A DNA stretch of 64,000 nt. Origin: Gigaspora rosea. Its lineage: Eukaryota > Glomeromycota > Glomeromycetes > Diversisporales > Gigasporaceae. The DNA lies in the NCBI GenBank assembly GCA_003550325.1, contig QKWP01000624.1, positions 76,679 to 140,678 of the forward strand, given 5' to 3'. This document shows, in pieces, positions 21,688-32,485 of this stretch (positions are counted from its first letter, which is position 1; the number at the start of each line of letters is the position of its first letter). Made by a program: the position numbers and the translations under genes. The notes below the pieces were generated by a model that worked only from the letters and a program-made list of their open reading frames with translations, had not been told where the DNA came from and did no database searches.

Positions 21688-22262
21688 TATATATTTGTTT
21701 GCTATAATTTTTTGCAAGACAATACGCATATTACGCATATTACGCATATTACGCATATAGATTATTCTGCACAAAAATTTATATAAAAAAATTAATAAAA
21801 GTGCAATTACCACACCAATTATCAAACCAATAACATTCAGTAAAAGGCTTTGCCATTTCCATCTTCGTCCGGCATTTGAATACTTTACTGTTGAAAAGCT
21901 TACCATGGTATACAGTGGTTTGATGATTGTTGGAAATAACCAATGTAGCCGATCTTCAATCTTTCTTCTTTTAAATACCAAGGATTTACTACACTAGATC
22001 TCATCTCAATATAATTATACATTGCCAAGTCACAAATTGTCATTGAATCTTCATGACAAAATTTTGTATACTCTTTCAACGCCAGATCCAAATCCAAATT
22101 GTCATCATTACGGAATGCGGTGACATTGTATCTTTCGAATATGTTGTCAAGTATCTCAATATCTTGAAATCCGCAATTCATTCCTTATCCGTAAAAGGTA
22201 CCATGCAATGAGCAGCATCTCCTATAATTATTGCTCTGTTTCGATAGTGATAAGGTTTTGCA
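21652..22262 (-). pseudogene. Kynurenine 3-monooxygenase C-terminal relic
   Basis: The intact enzyme is an FAD monooxygenase of the outer mitochondrial membrane that converts kynurenine to 3-hydroxykynurenine in the NAD-forming pathway. Reading complement from 22262: YHYRNRAIIIGDAAHCMVPF (FAD-site GDAAH), then after a frame break FYG*GMNCGFQDIEILD where the usual Gln is a TAA stop, then ICDLAMYNYIEMRSSVVNPW, a second frame break near 21955, and RLHWLFPTIIKPLYTMVSFS followed by a C-terminal membrane segment (VIGLIIGVVIALLLIFLYKF). The N-terminal half is not found upstream. The tail includes three ATTACGCAT repeats. Two frameshifts, one nonsense codon and truncation make it a pseudogene. Confidence 0.88.
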
Positions 22263-22343
22263 CTGTATAATGGAGTTTAGTAAAAAAAAATTGAATTTCG
22301 ATCGAATCTGATTTTTCCTCGACGTCAGAGTTGGCATGAATGG

Positions 22344-22385
22344 AATTCGGACAATGGAAATCTGTCCGATATCCATTGTCCGAAT
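22344..22385. repeat. GGACAATGG hairpin
   Basis: ATTCGGACAATGGAAATCTG and CCGATATCCATTGTCCGAAT form a near-perfect hairpin just upstream of the kynurenine monooxygenase relic. It may be a foldback insertion that removed the upstream exons, but no borders were found. Confidence 0.55.
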
Positions 22386-22689
22386 GTCCGATAAAAAGCA
22401 ATAGGACATATAACTTCCTTAATCACATAATATTAAATCGCTTCATATAATTGGTCATTTAATTTAACATGTGACAATTAACCAATAAAATTGCATCTGT
22501 AATCAACAAAGATTTTAGTCAATCGTAATAATAAATTATACCCACTTTATTTATTAAGCGTTGTGTTATAGAACTTCATTTTTTTTTTAACTGGCGATCC
22601 TGCTTTTATTATAGGAGGTATTAAAATTTACATTATTTCAGTTACTGTAATTTACTATGCTACAATTACACGGCTGTTAACTAAAATCC

Positions 22690-22850
22690 TCCTTTTTTTA
22701 ATAAAACTCACAAGTACCCAGGTGCGACCTGCCATGACAACTAGTTCTTCTCATACAGAGGTCTGCAACTTCCTGCAAGTTATCCCTGTACTCACTGAAT
22801 GGTTGCTGTTAGCCTTGTCAAGACCACTTTTTTTTTAAATCCTTCTTACC
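22690..22850 (-). mobile_element. Possible LINE 3'-UTR fragment
   Basis: On the complement, GGCAGGTCGCACCTGGGTAC followed by an A-rich end resembles GACAGGTCGCATCTGGGCGT in the 3' UTR of the LINE at 33242-40906. Only this short similarity is visible. Confidence 0.35.
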
Positions 22851-22948
22851 TAGCTTTGACAGTGAAATAATTTTACTCAAAATCCATTACAAGAATAGAA
22901 AAGAAAAAATAAAATTGAACTATAATGGAAAGTATAAGGGGGGGCTCT

Positions 22949-23396
22949 GGATCCAGTGATTGGATTCTTATGATTTTAGGCTTGCTAGAATCCTCTCATT
23001 GAGCTGATCATTTTGATAGTTAAATCATCGAAATTGACCTAGTAGATCAAAAGTTATTAACAATTGAAAATTAATTTTCAATTGTTAATAATTTTTGATC
23101 TACTGGGCCAATTTCGATGATTTAACTACCAAAATGATTAGCACAATAAGAGGATTCTAGCAAGCCTAAAATCATAAAACTCCAATCACAGTATCCAGAG
23201 ATCAGAATACATTTGTGTTACTATAAATGTTTTATAATTTTTTAATAAATTATAAAACTTTTATAGTAACACAAATCCATTCTGATCTTAGGATCCAGTG
23301 ATTAGATTTTAATGATTTTGGGCTTGCTAGATCCTCTCATTGTGAGGATCATTTTGGTAGTTAAATCATTAAAATTGGCCCAGTAGATTAAGGGTG
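22949..23396. repeat. Two-module palindromic repeat, compound copy
   Basis: Layout is M2-M1-centre-M1'-M2'-hairpin-M2-M1. M2 resembles GGATCCAGTGATTGGATT with TTAGGCTTGCTAGAATCCTC; M1 resembles GATCTACTGGGCCAATTTCG with ATGATTTAACTACCAAAATG. The first palindrome is centred near 23071 on TTTTCAATTGTTAAT, and the hairpin (GTTACTATAAA...TTTATAGTAAC) spans about 23215-23282. The same modules occur at 32486-32931, 42430-42715, 43303-43622 and 63388-63736. Non-coding. Confidence 0.8.
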
Positions 23397-25095
23397 GTGA
23401 CTAGAAATGTGCAAAGTGCATTATGTATTCAATGTTGCATGCTACATAATGCAGCATAATGCAATGCAGGCTACCTAAAATTTCAAAATTTACATAGAAA
23501 TTATTATATAATTTGATTCAAAAATTTTTAACTATAGTAATAAAATTATTATTTTGTGTATATACATTATAGTGAATACTTGTATTACTACTTGTTTTGT
23601 TTATCTTCATCACTACCAATCTAATATTTTTTGGTGTTTTGGGGCTCTATGGCAGTCTTATGGCATTGTATTAAACCTATTATTTATATGCTTGAAAGAA
23701 CCTTAAAGCAAATAAATAAAAATTGAACTGAAAAATTAATTAATACGTATATTGATTAATAATGTTTAATTGATTAAATATGAAAATATTTAATTGAAAT
23801 ATCATGTAAAAACCTGATATTATATGACAAAGAATTTTGTAAACCAATTTCAACCCATTAAAGATTTTTAGAGCTGTTAATGTTTATATGGCTTCTTTAA
23901 ATACTATATTGCTCTAAAATCATTATTACCATAGCATTATAATAATATTTACTATAATAAAAAGCTTATCGATATTATTTACCACAACTTGAATCATGGC
24001 CAAGTCATGCCCTAGCCATAATACAAGTCGTGGCTTCAATAATTATAGTTTAATCTGGAGCTATGACTTTAAAAAAGCAACTCTGTTGCAGCTAATGCTT
24101 AATCATAGCTTAAGTTGCAGCTCATTGGATTGCTTTATTGTGCAGCCAAAACTGGCTCTAAAGGACAATAATTATGAAAAGTATTCGCTTACACAACATT
24201 TGATGTTGGACTATACCGGTTGATGATATGCTAAATGTGATATTTTATTGAATTAAAGATTACAGAATATATGATCAAAAGCGAGAAATTGAACGAATTG
24301 CTCAGAATGGTAGAGACATCCCTTGACAGAAGCAATTATAATTGCACTGGAAGTCTCAGTAGGATTAGCTGGTGGGTCATTCCCTGCCTGCTAAGAAATG
24401 ATGGAATCACATGTCTTCCTGTTTTGGGTAGGTGGCGAAAATTTTGCTTTGTTATTCTTATATGCCAGAAGAGCTTGGATTCGTTATCTACTGTAATTAT
24501 ACTGCACTTACCCTTACAAAAAATCACAGACTGATCAAATCAAGCCAAATCGAAAGAGCAATAATAAGTTCTGCAACAAAATGTTTTATATAAGCTCATA
24601 ATAGAAATTACTGCTATTTATATATAGCTAAATAAAAGCAAAAAAAATTTTAAAGATTTTCTAGTTTAAACATTTAGTTAAGTTTATTATTTTAGTTAAT
24701 TTTTTTTTGCTACAAACAGTTTCTTTTGCAATATTAATTCTAATCTTATTTTGTACTTTAAAAATATAATTTAAATTATTTATATCATTATTTATAATTT
24801 GTATTTTTAAATTTGTATGATAATATTTTTTGGCTATTTTTTATATATTATGCAGAATAGCATAATGCATCATGCAGTATAATGCTGCATTATGCAATGC
24901 AAGACCAAAAAAACATGCATTCGCACATCTCTAGTGGTGACATATATTACGTAATATAATTTTACTATACTCCCTACTCACCTCCCCCTTACATAAGAGC
25001 AATTTGATTGGCTATTATAAACTTCTATATTTAACGTAAGATTTCCGAGACCCTCTCTCCCCCCTAAAATATTACGTAATATCTGTCACCACTCT
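23392..25095. mobile_element. MITE with GTGGTGACATATATTACGTAATAT ends, split by a hAT-like element
   Basis: The inner ends GTGACATATATTACGTAATA (about 24938 onward) and ATATTACGTAATATCTGTCACCAC (to about 25090) pair. The outermost AGGGTGGTGAC was separated when the element at 23402-24933 inserted within this terminal repeat. A relative with AGGGCGCTGAAATTTATTAC ends is at 53998-54158. Confidence 0.65.
23402..24933. mobile_element. hAT-like element, TAGARATGTGC ends, 1.5 kb
   Basis: The left end TAGAAATGTGC and right end GCACATCTCTA are inverted, flanked by a perfect 8-bp duplication GTGGTGAC (23394-23401, 24934-24941). Both ends contain repeated GCATAATGC words (GTGCATTATGTATTCAATGTTGCATG; GCATTATGCAATGC). 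An 8-bp duplication and TAGA ends point to hAT. Open frames at 23996-24223 and 24271-24534 have no recognisable transposase motif, so the element appears non-autonomous. Confidence 0.8.
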
Positions 25096-25239
25096 AAAAG
25101 TTATTTACTATTAAATATTATATCTAACTTTTTTAATAATCATAAAATCTGATTGGCTAATTTGGGTATCAAGTGGGGGTGGGTGGGGTAGGGGTGAGGT
25201 GGGCTCAGTAGTAAAAAAAAATCAGCTGATTTCTGGAAG

Positions 25240-27400
25240 CCCTATAACTACGCTTGTGACCCAGCTAAGGCCCATTTTCTTTTGTTTATCTCTCCCATTT
25301 GGGTTTATTAAAGATCCATCTGTATAGAAGTTCAATTCTTTATGCCCTCTAATTTGTCTTGTTAGCAACTTTAGTTTTTCTACTACTTGCGACTCTTCTA
25401 GGTGTATGCTAATTAGTTCTTCTTTTTATGTTGCTATTTCGATTACGAATATCTACAACCCGTTTATACAAGGCTTGTCACCTGTTATATGCACCTGGTT
25501 TCTCTTTTCGTTAAGGCTTTCTAGAGGAATTTCCAATATAAATTCTCCTACCTTTTTTGCTTTCTTTACTCAATTGTTTTGTAGTGCTCGCTTTTTACTT
25601 CTTAATTAACGGCGAAGTACACAATGTATTCCAGATGAGTCGAGGCCTTCATTTATATGGCAGTCTCTATATTTTTTAAGCTTTGTTGTATACGCTGACT
25701 CATCTTTTTCTGTGTGCCAATGTTTAATTTCTATCTAGCTTTTATCGCTTTTCCTTACAATTTTTCCAAATTTCGATATCCCTTTGTTTTTGAATACAAC
25801 CCACTCTTTTTTTCTTTTATCTATACTTATTTTAAGAAGTTCTGCTTTTGGTACAGGAGTAATTAACATATCTCGTTGCCATTCTGGTTTGATTTTCCAT
25901 GTATTGGGCCCTTCTAGTATTTTTTGTTCGATTTCTTCAAACCAGATCAGTTTTCTCTCTGTTGCTTTGCTCAGTTTGCATTTTCTAAGTTGGCCCCATG
26001 TTAGTAATTTGAAGTACGATCTATTCAGCAGTTGCTTTAGCACTATGATTCCTATTTTTTTCATTACAGAAGCTTTGTACCGCTTTGCCACCAAGCAGGT
26101 TAATTATCTCTGTACTATTAGTGCAGATATTAAGGCTTTTATTTATTTTTTTTGATTGTAACATAATATCCATAGCCTTCAGATTGTGCGGAACTTTTAC
26201 CTTAGCTAGTCTACTTTTTTCACGGTCTGTGATGTACTGCTTGCTTTTGCAGTTTAGCTGACCTTGTTTCATTCTTAACCAGGTTGCTCTACCTACGATT
26301 TTTGTATCATTCATTTTTACTCTCAGCTTGGTCACGTAATTTAATATTTAATTTTGCTATATAGTTCTCAGCCCTGCAATGTGCTTATGTGTTAAAATAG
26401 AGTTTGCAACTGTACTGGCCATGTTTGCTTTATTCTTGATTATTTTCCAGATAGAGCTTTGTAATCTGTCGCAGACGCTTCTTAACAGTAAGCAGTGTTG
26501 CATTCAATATTCTAGTCATGGTAGCAGGACTTTGTTGTTTATATAAACCATTTGCATTAATGTATTTTTTCTGCTTAAAATTCTAGCAATTGTTTGTATT
26601 TCCTTTTGTACCATTTTTATTGTATGCATCTGGTTCAGTTTCTTGAATAGCCAAACTCTTAGGAATCTGGTCAGTTCATTTTTCTGCTTGGCTACGACTT
26701 TTTCCTTCCTGGGTCCAAACTCTACTGCTAGCTCCTCTTCATTCTCGCCTTTTGTCTTCTCTTTTTTAACATTAAGTGTGGTCAATTCAAACTTTTTTGT
26801 AATGGTTTCGAGCAAAGAAAGTGTCTGCTATGTTTAGGATTTGGTATAATTTCTCCTTAGAGTTAGCGATGTACCATATGTGTCCGAAATTAAGCTACCT
26901 TTTTTGGCCAAAAAATTACACGAAAAATCGTAAAGTAGCTTATTTTCGAAATATAGCATTTTTTGAAAAAAATGAAAAACGTACTAATAAAAAGTTATCC
27001 AAATGACACCAAATTTTTACTGCAGATGTATTTTGATGCGCTGAACAACTTTATATAATCGACTTTTGAAGTTTACTTAGTAGAAAAAAAAGTTTTATAT
27101 GTAGTAACTGCTAACGAATTTTTTAAGATTTTTAAAAAAAATCAGAGGGGTAGCTTATTTTAGGTAGTAGCTTATTTTCGGACATATACGGTATGTAGTG
27201 TTGTCCGCATAAACTATAACCAGGATTTGTACTGCTTGTAACTCACACATATTTTTATTAAGATTTGTTGGCTACAGAATGTCTATTTCAAAGCTCAGCA
27301 TTTTATGTTTCTGTATTTTATATAATAGCGGATCGTAAAAGATTTGCCAGACCAGGGGCGATATAACCCTCCTGCTCTATTCTATCCTGATGCACATCTA
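25240..27400 (-). pseudogene. Decayed LINE relic: reverse transcriptase to RNase H
   Basis: Read on the complement from 27400 down, fragments match the LINE at 33242-40906 in order: IAPLVWQIFYDPLLYKI (RT palm), LVIVYADNTTY near 27210 where the catalytic YADD has become YADN, a thumb-region end QMVYINNKVLLP (near 26520), a TLRVKM...ATWLRMKQGQL stretch, WFEEIEQKILEGPNTWKI (near 25930), and RNase H start FYTDGSLINPNGRDKQKKMG near 25300. Many stops and shifts separate the blocks. A MITE (26873-27191) interrupts it between the RT motif and the downstream part. No ORF1 or endonuclease was found, so it is 5'-truncated. Confidence 0.85.
26873..27191. mobile_element. MITE with ATATGTCCGAAA-TAAGCTAC ends, inside LINE relic
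   Basis: CATATGTGTCCGAAATTAAGCTACC pairs with GGTAGTAGCTTATTTTCGGACATATACGG. Flanks GATGTA and TATGTA hint at a duplication. The LINE reading resumes on either side, which fixes the insertion. Confidence 0.7.
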
Positions 27401-27429
27401 TATTCTGTAAATGCATTCTTTTAAATAAT

Positions 27430-27870
27430 ATTTTATATCACACTAACCTTTCCAAATGCATATAGCCAATCAAATTTTAGTAATTAAAATAGGTTATACA
27501 GTTTTTGATAGAAGTTATACAAACTTGGTGATCTAATTTTTAAAGCTGCAATTTAATTGGCTTTTTCTAAATGCAAACCTCCCTAAATACAATATAGACT
27601 TGTTCCTACAAGTTGTATTTATAGAGGTTTGATTATAATACTTGTTAAAAGTTAAAAATAATATTTATAGCAATGTTCTGTTAGTAAAATATTAAAATCT
27701 TAAAAAGTACTTTAAAATGTATAAATAGTTATCCAAACAATTGATTTATAGTAGCCAATCATATGAATATCTGACTATGAGTGTCAAATACTAAAAAACG
27801 GAAACCGTTGTAAGTTCTGAGTAAAATTATTTTTATTTTTAGTTTTTTGTTTTTTTGTATAATTTTGGTT
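27430..27870. other. Intergenic AT-rich DNA
   Basis: No gene or clear repeat was recognised. Confidence 0.4.
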
Positions 27871-27874
27871 CAAA

Positions 27875-28095
27875 TAAACCTGTTTTTGGTTTAAAATAAA
27901 CCTGTTTTTGGTTCAAATAAACCAATTTTGGTTTAAATAACCCCAGTCTTGGTTTAAATGAACCTGATCTTGGTTCAAATGACCCTAAACTTGGTTTTTG
28001 AACCAGGTTTTGCTTCAAAAAAAACCTAGTTTTGGTTCAAAAAACCTAGGTTTGTTTAAAATAAACCTGATCTTGGTTTAGTTTTGGTTCAGATT
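27875..28095. repeat. Minisatellite of (TTTGGTTCAAATAAACC)n type
   Basis: About a dozen degenerate 17-22 bp units alternate TTGGTTCAAATAAACCTG, TTGGTTTAAATAACCCCAG, TTGGTTTTTGAACCAGG and similar. Units are themselves near-palindromic (GGTTNAAATAAACC). Non-coding. Confidence 0.85.
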
Positions 28096-28099
28096 TATT

Positions 28100-29090
28100 T
28101 AATAAACTCGATTTGATATAAGTTACCAAATTAACCTTTGTATAATATTACACAAAATTAGTAGTGTGTAACCAAAAATTATTTTTGCAAAAATACTACA
28201 TTGGTTTTTTGTGTAATATACTTGCATCTCGCCCTATTATATTAAGTTGTTGTATTTTACAAATATGCAAGGAGACAAACAAAAATTTCAAAGTTACATT
28301 TTTGTTAATTTTATTATAAATGCATCAGAAACAATACTTTTAATGTATCAAAAAGGTAACTTTTGTATCATTTTACCTAAAAATTGAACGTTATTCACTA
28401 TGCTTAGGACAACTAAACCAGTTTTTTTTTATATATAATTTATTTTAAGATAATTAAGTTTAATTATTTGTTTTGATTTTCAAACAAATCCAGGATTAAT
28501 AAATTTTATGATTTTGATTAGTTAAATGTAAAAAGTGCCTATTAGCTATACAACTATCTAAATATGACCCTAACTTTTACACTAATCTCGCAGACCCTAA
28601 CTTTGTTATTAAACAATCTACGATCTAATTCTATTCCAACCCTTTTTCTAAATCTATCAATAACTCTAATCTAAACCAACTACTTGTCTTAATTATTACT
28701 TTATATACCGGCAACAACCTAAATACTAGCAAGGGAAAGACAAATGATAAGCCAAAGAAATCAACAATATAATAACACTGCTAAAATACTAGTACAGGAA
28801 AAATTAACACAAACTAGTAATGCAACAAGACAGTGTACCAGTGAACTACAACATGAACGGCCAACTCACACCAACAAATGCAACACAGTACAGCAAATAC
28901 AATATGGTACAGTACCAGAAATAACAAAGTAGAAACGTTAGTAAAGTGATAAAAAGAGACACCAACAAGCAATGATAGCGATACTAAGTATAAAAAAAAA
29001 AAGAAAAAAATATACTTTTAGTAAAAAAAAAAACAAAAAAAAAGTAAAAAATTGAGTATATTTGTCTATATCGATATATAGGTTAATATG
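28100..29090. other. Intergenic DNA with a relic of the 1069-type element
   Basis: CCTTTGTATAATATTACAC...GTGTAACCAAAAATTATTTTTGCAAAAATAC at about 28135-28195 resembles inner arm sequence of the 1069-1763 palindrome. The rest, including frames at 28744-28932 and 28938-29180, shows no recognisable product. Confidence 0.45.
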
Positions 29091-29099
29091 TGTAACTGG

Positions 29100-29884
29100 T
29101 AGGCCTCCGCATGGGCCGAGTAGGGCCAGGTAGTAGAAATACCCTAGCCCTACCCGTTTGTATAAGGGCTTGACTTCCAAGCCCCTACCCTTACCTTAGG
29201 GCTTAGAACTCGATGCCCTAGCCCGGCTCTCAAAGCCCGTGGGTACCCACAGGCTTAATAAAAGTAATAGATGCTTTGATACGAATAAAATAAAATTAAC
29301 TAGTAAATATATATGAAGTTGAATACTTATTTAAAATACTTAGATTAATAAATGCTCTTTATATGCAATGCCAAATTAACGCGGCTATGAGAACTAAATA
29401 TTAAATATTCGTGAACTCAAATACCTGATTTTAAATGTTTAGGATAATGTTTATTATACTCTGCATGTTGATAAGGGTCAACAGATAGAAAAGAAGAGTA
29501 GCACTAGTCAAGAGTTATACGCCACGTGCTACAACCTTGACCAAAAATCAATCGCAACAACAAAGCATGAATCGAGATCAGAGCTCAATCAACATCAAAT
29601 TACATACATTCTTTATCTCACATACTTCTTAAATAAAATAGGTATCAGGTATGGATCGACATTAACATACATTAGCCAATTATATGAGCTGATATTCATG
29701 TGAAATATGTATAACGGGTACTCGCAGTACTATCCTCACCCTACCTGTCTGTGTAAGGGCTCATGTCTCAAGCCCTTACCCTTACCCTAGGGCTTGGAAT
29801 TCAATACCCTAAATACCCTAGCCCGGCCCTTTGTGGTCCTATCCACGGGTACCCATGGGTAGCCCAGGCCTGTGTGGAGACCTA
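29100..29884. mobile_element. hAT-like MITE, TAGGYCTCC ends
   Basis: The left end TAGGCCTCCGCA pairs with right end TGTGGAGACCTA. Flanks are GTAACTGG (29092-29099) and GTGACTGG (29885-29892), an 8-bp duplication with one mismatch. Subterminal parts are crowded with words such as AGGGCC, TACCCTAGCCC, AAGGGCTTG and GGGTACCC in inverted arrangement, while the middle is plain AT-rich DNA. Confidence 0.8.
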
Positions 29885-30916
29885 GTGACTGGTGATTTTT
29901 CTGGTTATTTTCAAAAAAAATAAAAAAAAACATAAAAAAAAAATACAATAAAACTTAATTATTTTTACTTGCCTTACAAGTAGTGCAAAAGTAAATTGTC
30001 TCTAGCTGCTATAGCTTGTACGTATGTATATTTGTACTATGTTTGTACGTATGTATGTACATATATACGTACATACATATATTATCGAAGATTCTATATG
30101 TGTTTGATTTCCATTTGTGTGATTGCTATTATACCAAAAAAATTTGCAACCGATTTTATATGAAAAATGATTTACATTCACCTTATCTTTAATAGAAATC
30201 TTCAAAATATTTTAATATTTTGATTACTTTGATTGGCTGTTACTTTATGTGAAAGAAAATTTTTTAATAAGAACAGTGCGGGTATTTTACAAATTAGGTA
30301 AGCAGATTTAGGCTAAGTTTTTTTTTTAATATTAAAGTTCCTATTTGGAAGATAAGTCTTTTTGTTTAAGTATGGAATTACAGGTTCCTCTGTGGACTCC
30401 CAATATTTGTTACATGAATGAAAGTACAACTAGCTATATGCACAACTTTTGGTCAGCTAATTTAAGTAGTTTGTCCAAAGGTTCTATTCTGCAGGTTCCA
30501 CACTAGCTACCATACCTGCAACCCAACTAGAGGGTTGCCTATTTAAACTTTTTGGTCCAAGTTTCACTTGCCAATTCTATCTGTATTACCGGAACAGTTC
30601 TCTGATACATTAGTCAGTTAAGCAGTTCCAGATGCTAACTATATCCTCATAGGACTAGTTTATTTTCACGGAAAACTTGGTAGAGCAGTCCCAGGACCTG
30701 AATAATCTATGTAAGATCATATTTAAAAAATAGCTAATGAAGTCCCATTTTTTAAAAAAGGTTATATTTGAAAAGTAGATATTGGAGAAAAAGGTTATAT
30801 TTGAAAACTACTAAATAGCAAAATAGGTATATTTGAAAGAATGCTAATGGGTAATTTTTATAAATGTTATATTTGAAATGTGCTAATGAAAATCGCAAAA
30901 ATGCAAACATCAGAAA

Positions 30917-31443
30917 TAGGAATGCATTGGTCCTGAAAAAGACCGGTCCAGGACCGGTCCCAGACCAGAACCAATAAGAACTATAGAACCATTAAAGAAC
31001 TGGTCCTAGAACCCTTCTTGTGATATTTGTATCACCCAATCAAATTTCTTGATTAGGTGTAATGTAGATCATATGATGTTTGTTTATATCTGTTGTGCAT
31101 CAGATTAAAACTTGCGTCAGATGAATCTGACACACGTCAGATGACTATCAGTTGACCAGCATTAAATGATCGGCAACAACTGGCCTAAACTAACCTCTAA
31201 CTTTACTGTAATTTTACCCTAACCCTAATCTAATTTAGGCCGGGTCTAATCTGACGCAAGAATCGATCTGACGCACGGCATATCTGACAGTAAATAATTA
31301 CGTTATTTTTGACTAATAAAATCTTATGCATTAAGATTGACATAATCATTAAAGGACCGTTATAGGGCTAAAGGACCAGACCAGAACCATAAACACTATG
31401 ATTACGGTCCTTTTAGGGACCGGACCGGACTGATGCAATCCTA
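30917..31443. mobile_element. hAT-like MITE nested at third level
   Basis: The left end TAGGAATGCATTGGTCC pairs with right end GGACTGATGCAATCCTA. Flanks ATCAGAAA (30909-30916) and ATCGGAAA (31444-31451) form an 8-bp duplication with one change. The subterminal sequence is built from GGTCC, CCGGTCC and AGACCAGAACC words on one side and their complements on the other. Confidence 0.82.
31094..31280. mobile_element. Probable fourth-level insertion, GCGTCAGAT repeats
   Basis: TGTGCATCAGATTAAAACTTGCGTCAGAT pairs with ATCTGACGCACGGCA and TAATCTGACGCAAG at the other end. TATCTG flanks both sides. The word CAGAT/ATCTGAC recurs. Borders are less sure than those of the host elements. Confidence 0.5.
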
Positions 31444-31579
31444 ATCGGAAAAATACAAAATTAAATAAAATTAACCAAAATGAAGAGGTGTTTTTTTTAA
31501 GTTTTTTTACACAACTTGTAGTATATATATTTATAATCCTTGATAGCTTGTAGATTAAACAGGCTTAAAACGGATTGTT

Positions 31580-31677
31580 TTTTTTTTTAGAGAATGTTCT
31601 GTTTTTTTTTTTAGAGAATATTTTGTTTTTTTTTTAGTAAATGAATTTTTTGTTTTTTTTTTTTTTAGAGAACATTG
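31580..31677. repeat. T-run tandem repeat
   Basis: Four units of roughly T(9-14)AGAGAAxxTTxTG or a close variant lie in tandem. It is a simple repeat within the AGGACC-family element. Confidence 0.7.
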
Positions 31678-32485
31678 TATTTCAAAAAAAGGTGAAAGTA
31701 GTTAAAAGTTCGATCTAATATGTGAAATATAGCTCATATATACCAAACCAAAAGTGCTAACCAAAAAAATTTTTACTATGATGCTCAAATATAACCTCAT
31801 ATAGATTATTCGGGGTCCTGCAGTCCCTATTTTATATAGGTATTATTTACACTTTAGTAACTTGCGCATTCACAAAGGCGAACAACTTGTGGTTAGAGAA
31901 TACACTGCAACTACTACTATTACCTACTATTATCTATTTCTGCCCTTGTAAGGTTTGCTCCAATCCCAGTATTCAGCGCTACCATTCTACTAGTCCTTAT
32001 ACCGATAAATTCCAGACTTCCAATCCAGTTAGTCGATCTACCTGGCATTAGGTGCAGTATGGTTTTTTTCCTAGTATCTACTTTTATAGCATAGATTCTT
32101 TTTCTCCAGTATGACTCTGGCGTTCAGGTTAGTGAACCTCATCTCTTAGATCAAAGTTGTCTGGTTTTTTAGCACCAGTTTCCAATACTTCAGTTTTGGT
32201 AAGATCTTTGCTACCTTCTTACTTGGGACTTGCCAAACAGATTTCTGTTTTCTCCAGTTTCTTGGATTTGTCTATATAATGATACACAACTATGCCTAAA
32301 AACTTCTATTCAAGATGGTATACCAAGGCTATAGGTAATATACTCAACCAATCAATGAGAAGACAGTTACCCATAACACAGTGGGATTTGAACCCTAGAC
32401 CTGCTGCTTGAGGGATGACAACTTACCAACTTCCCTAAATTACCTAGCTAATTAGCTTATTGATACTATATTGTTCTGTGCATAT

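Larger units (their letters stand above)
30693..31819. mobile_element. AGGACC-family element nested in SINE-like copy
   Basis: The left end AGGACCTGAATAATCTATGT pairs with right end ATATAGATTATTCGGGGTCCT. Perfect 8-bp duplication GCAGTCCC flanks it (30685-30692, 31820-31827), and SINE-like sequence continues across. It hosts the hAT-like element at 30917-31443 and a run of T-rich tandem units at 31580-31677. Confidence 0.85.
30318..32460 (-). mobile_element. SINE-like retroposon, reverse copy, interrupted
   Basis: On the complement the head has an A-box TAGGGAAGTTGG (32437-32426) and B-box GGTTCAAATCC (32394-32384). Body blocks matching the copy at 2986-4046 include TTACAAGGGCAGAA (about 31950), GGTTGCAGGTATGGTAG, TAGAACCTT and AGTTGTACTTTC, ending near an A-run (T-run at 30318). 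It is split by a 1.1-kb insertion (30693-31819). Without that it would be about 1 kb, like the full copy. The sequence is clearly older, with many substitutions. Confidence 0.7.

Noticed and set aside
25784-26155. 123-codon plus-strand frame
   Set aside because: It is the antisense shadow of the decayed LINE on the minus strand.
28744-28932. 62-codon Gln/Thr-rich frame
   Set aside because: No conserved motif, low complexity, no splice partners.
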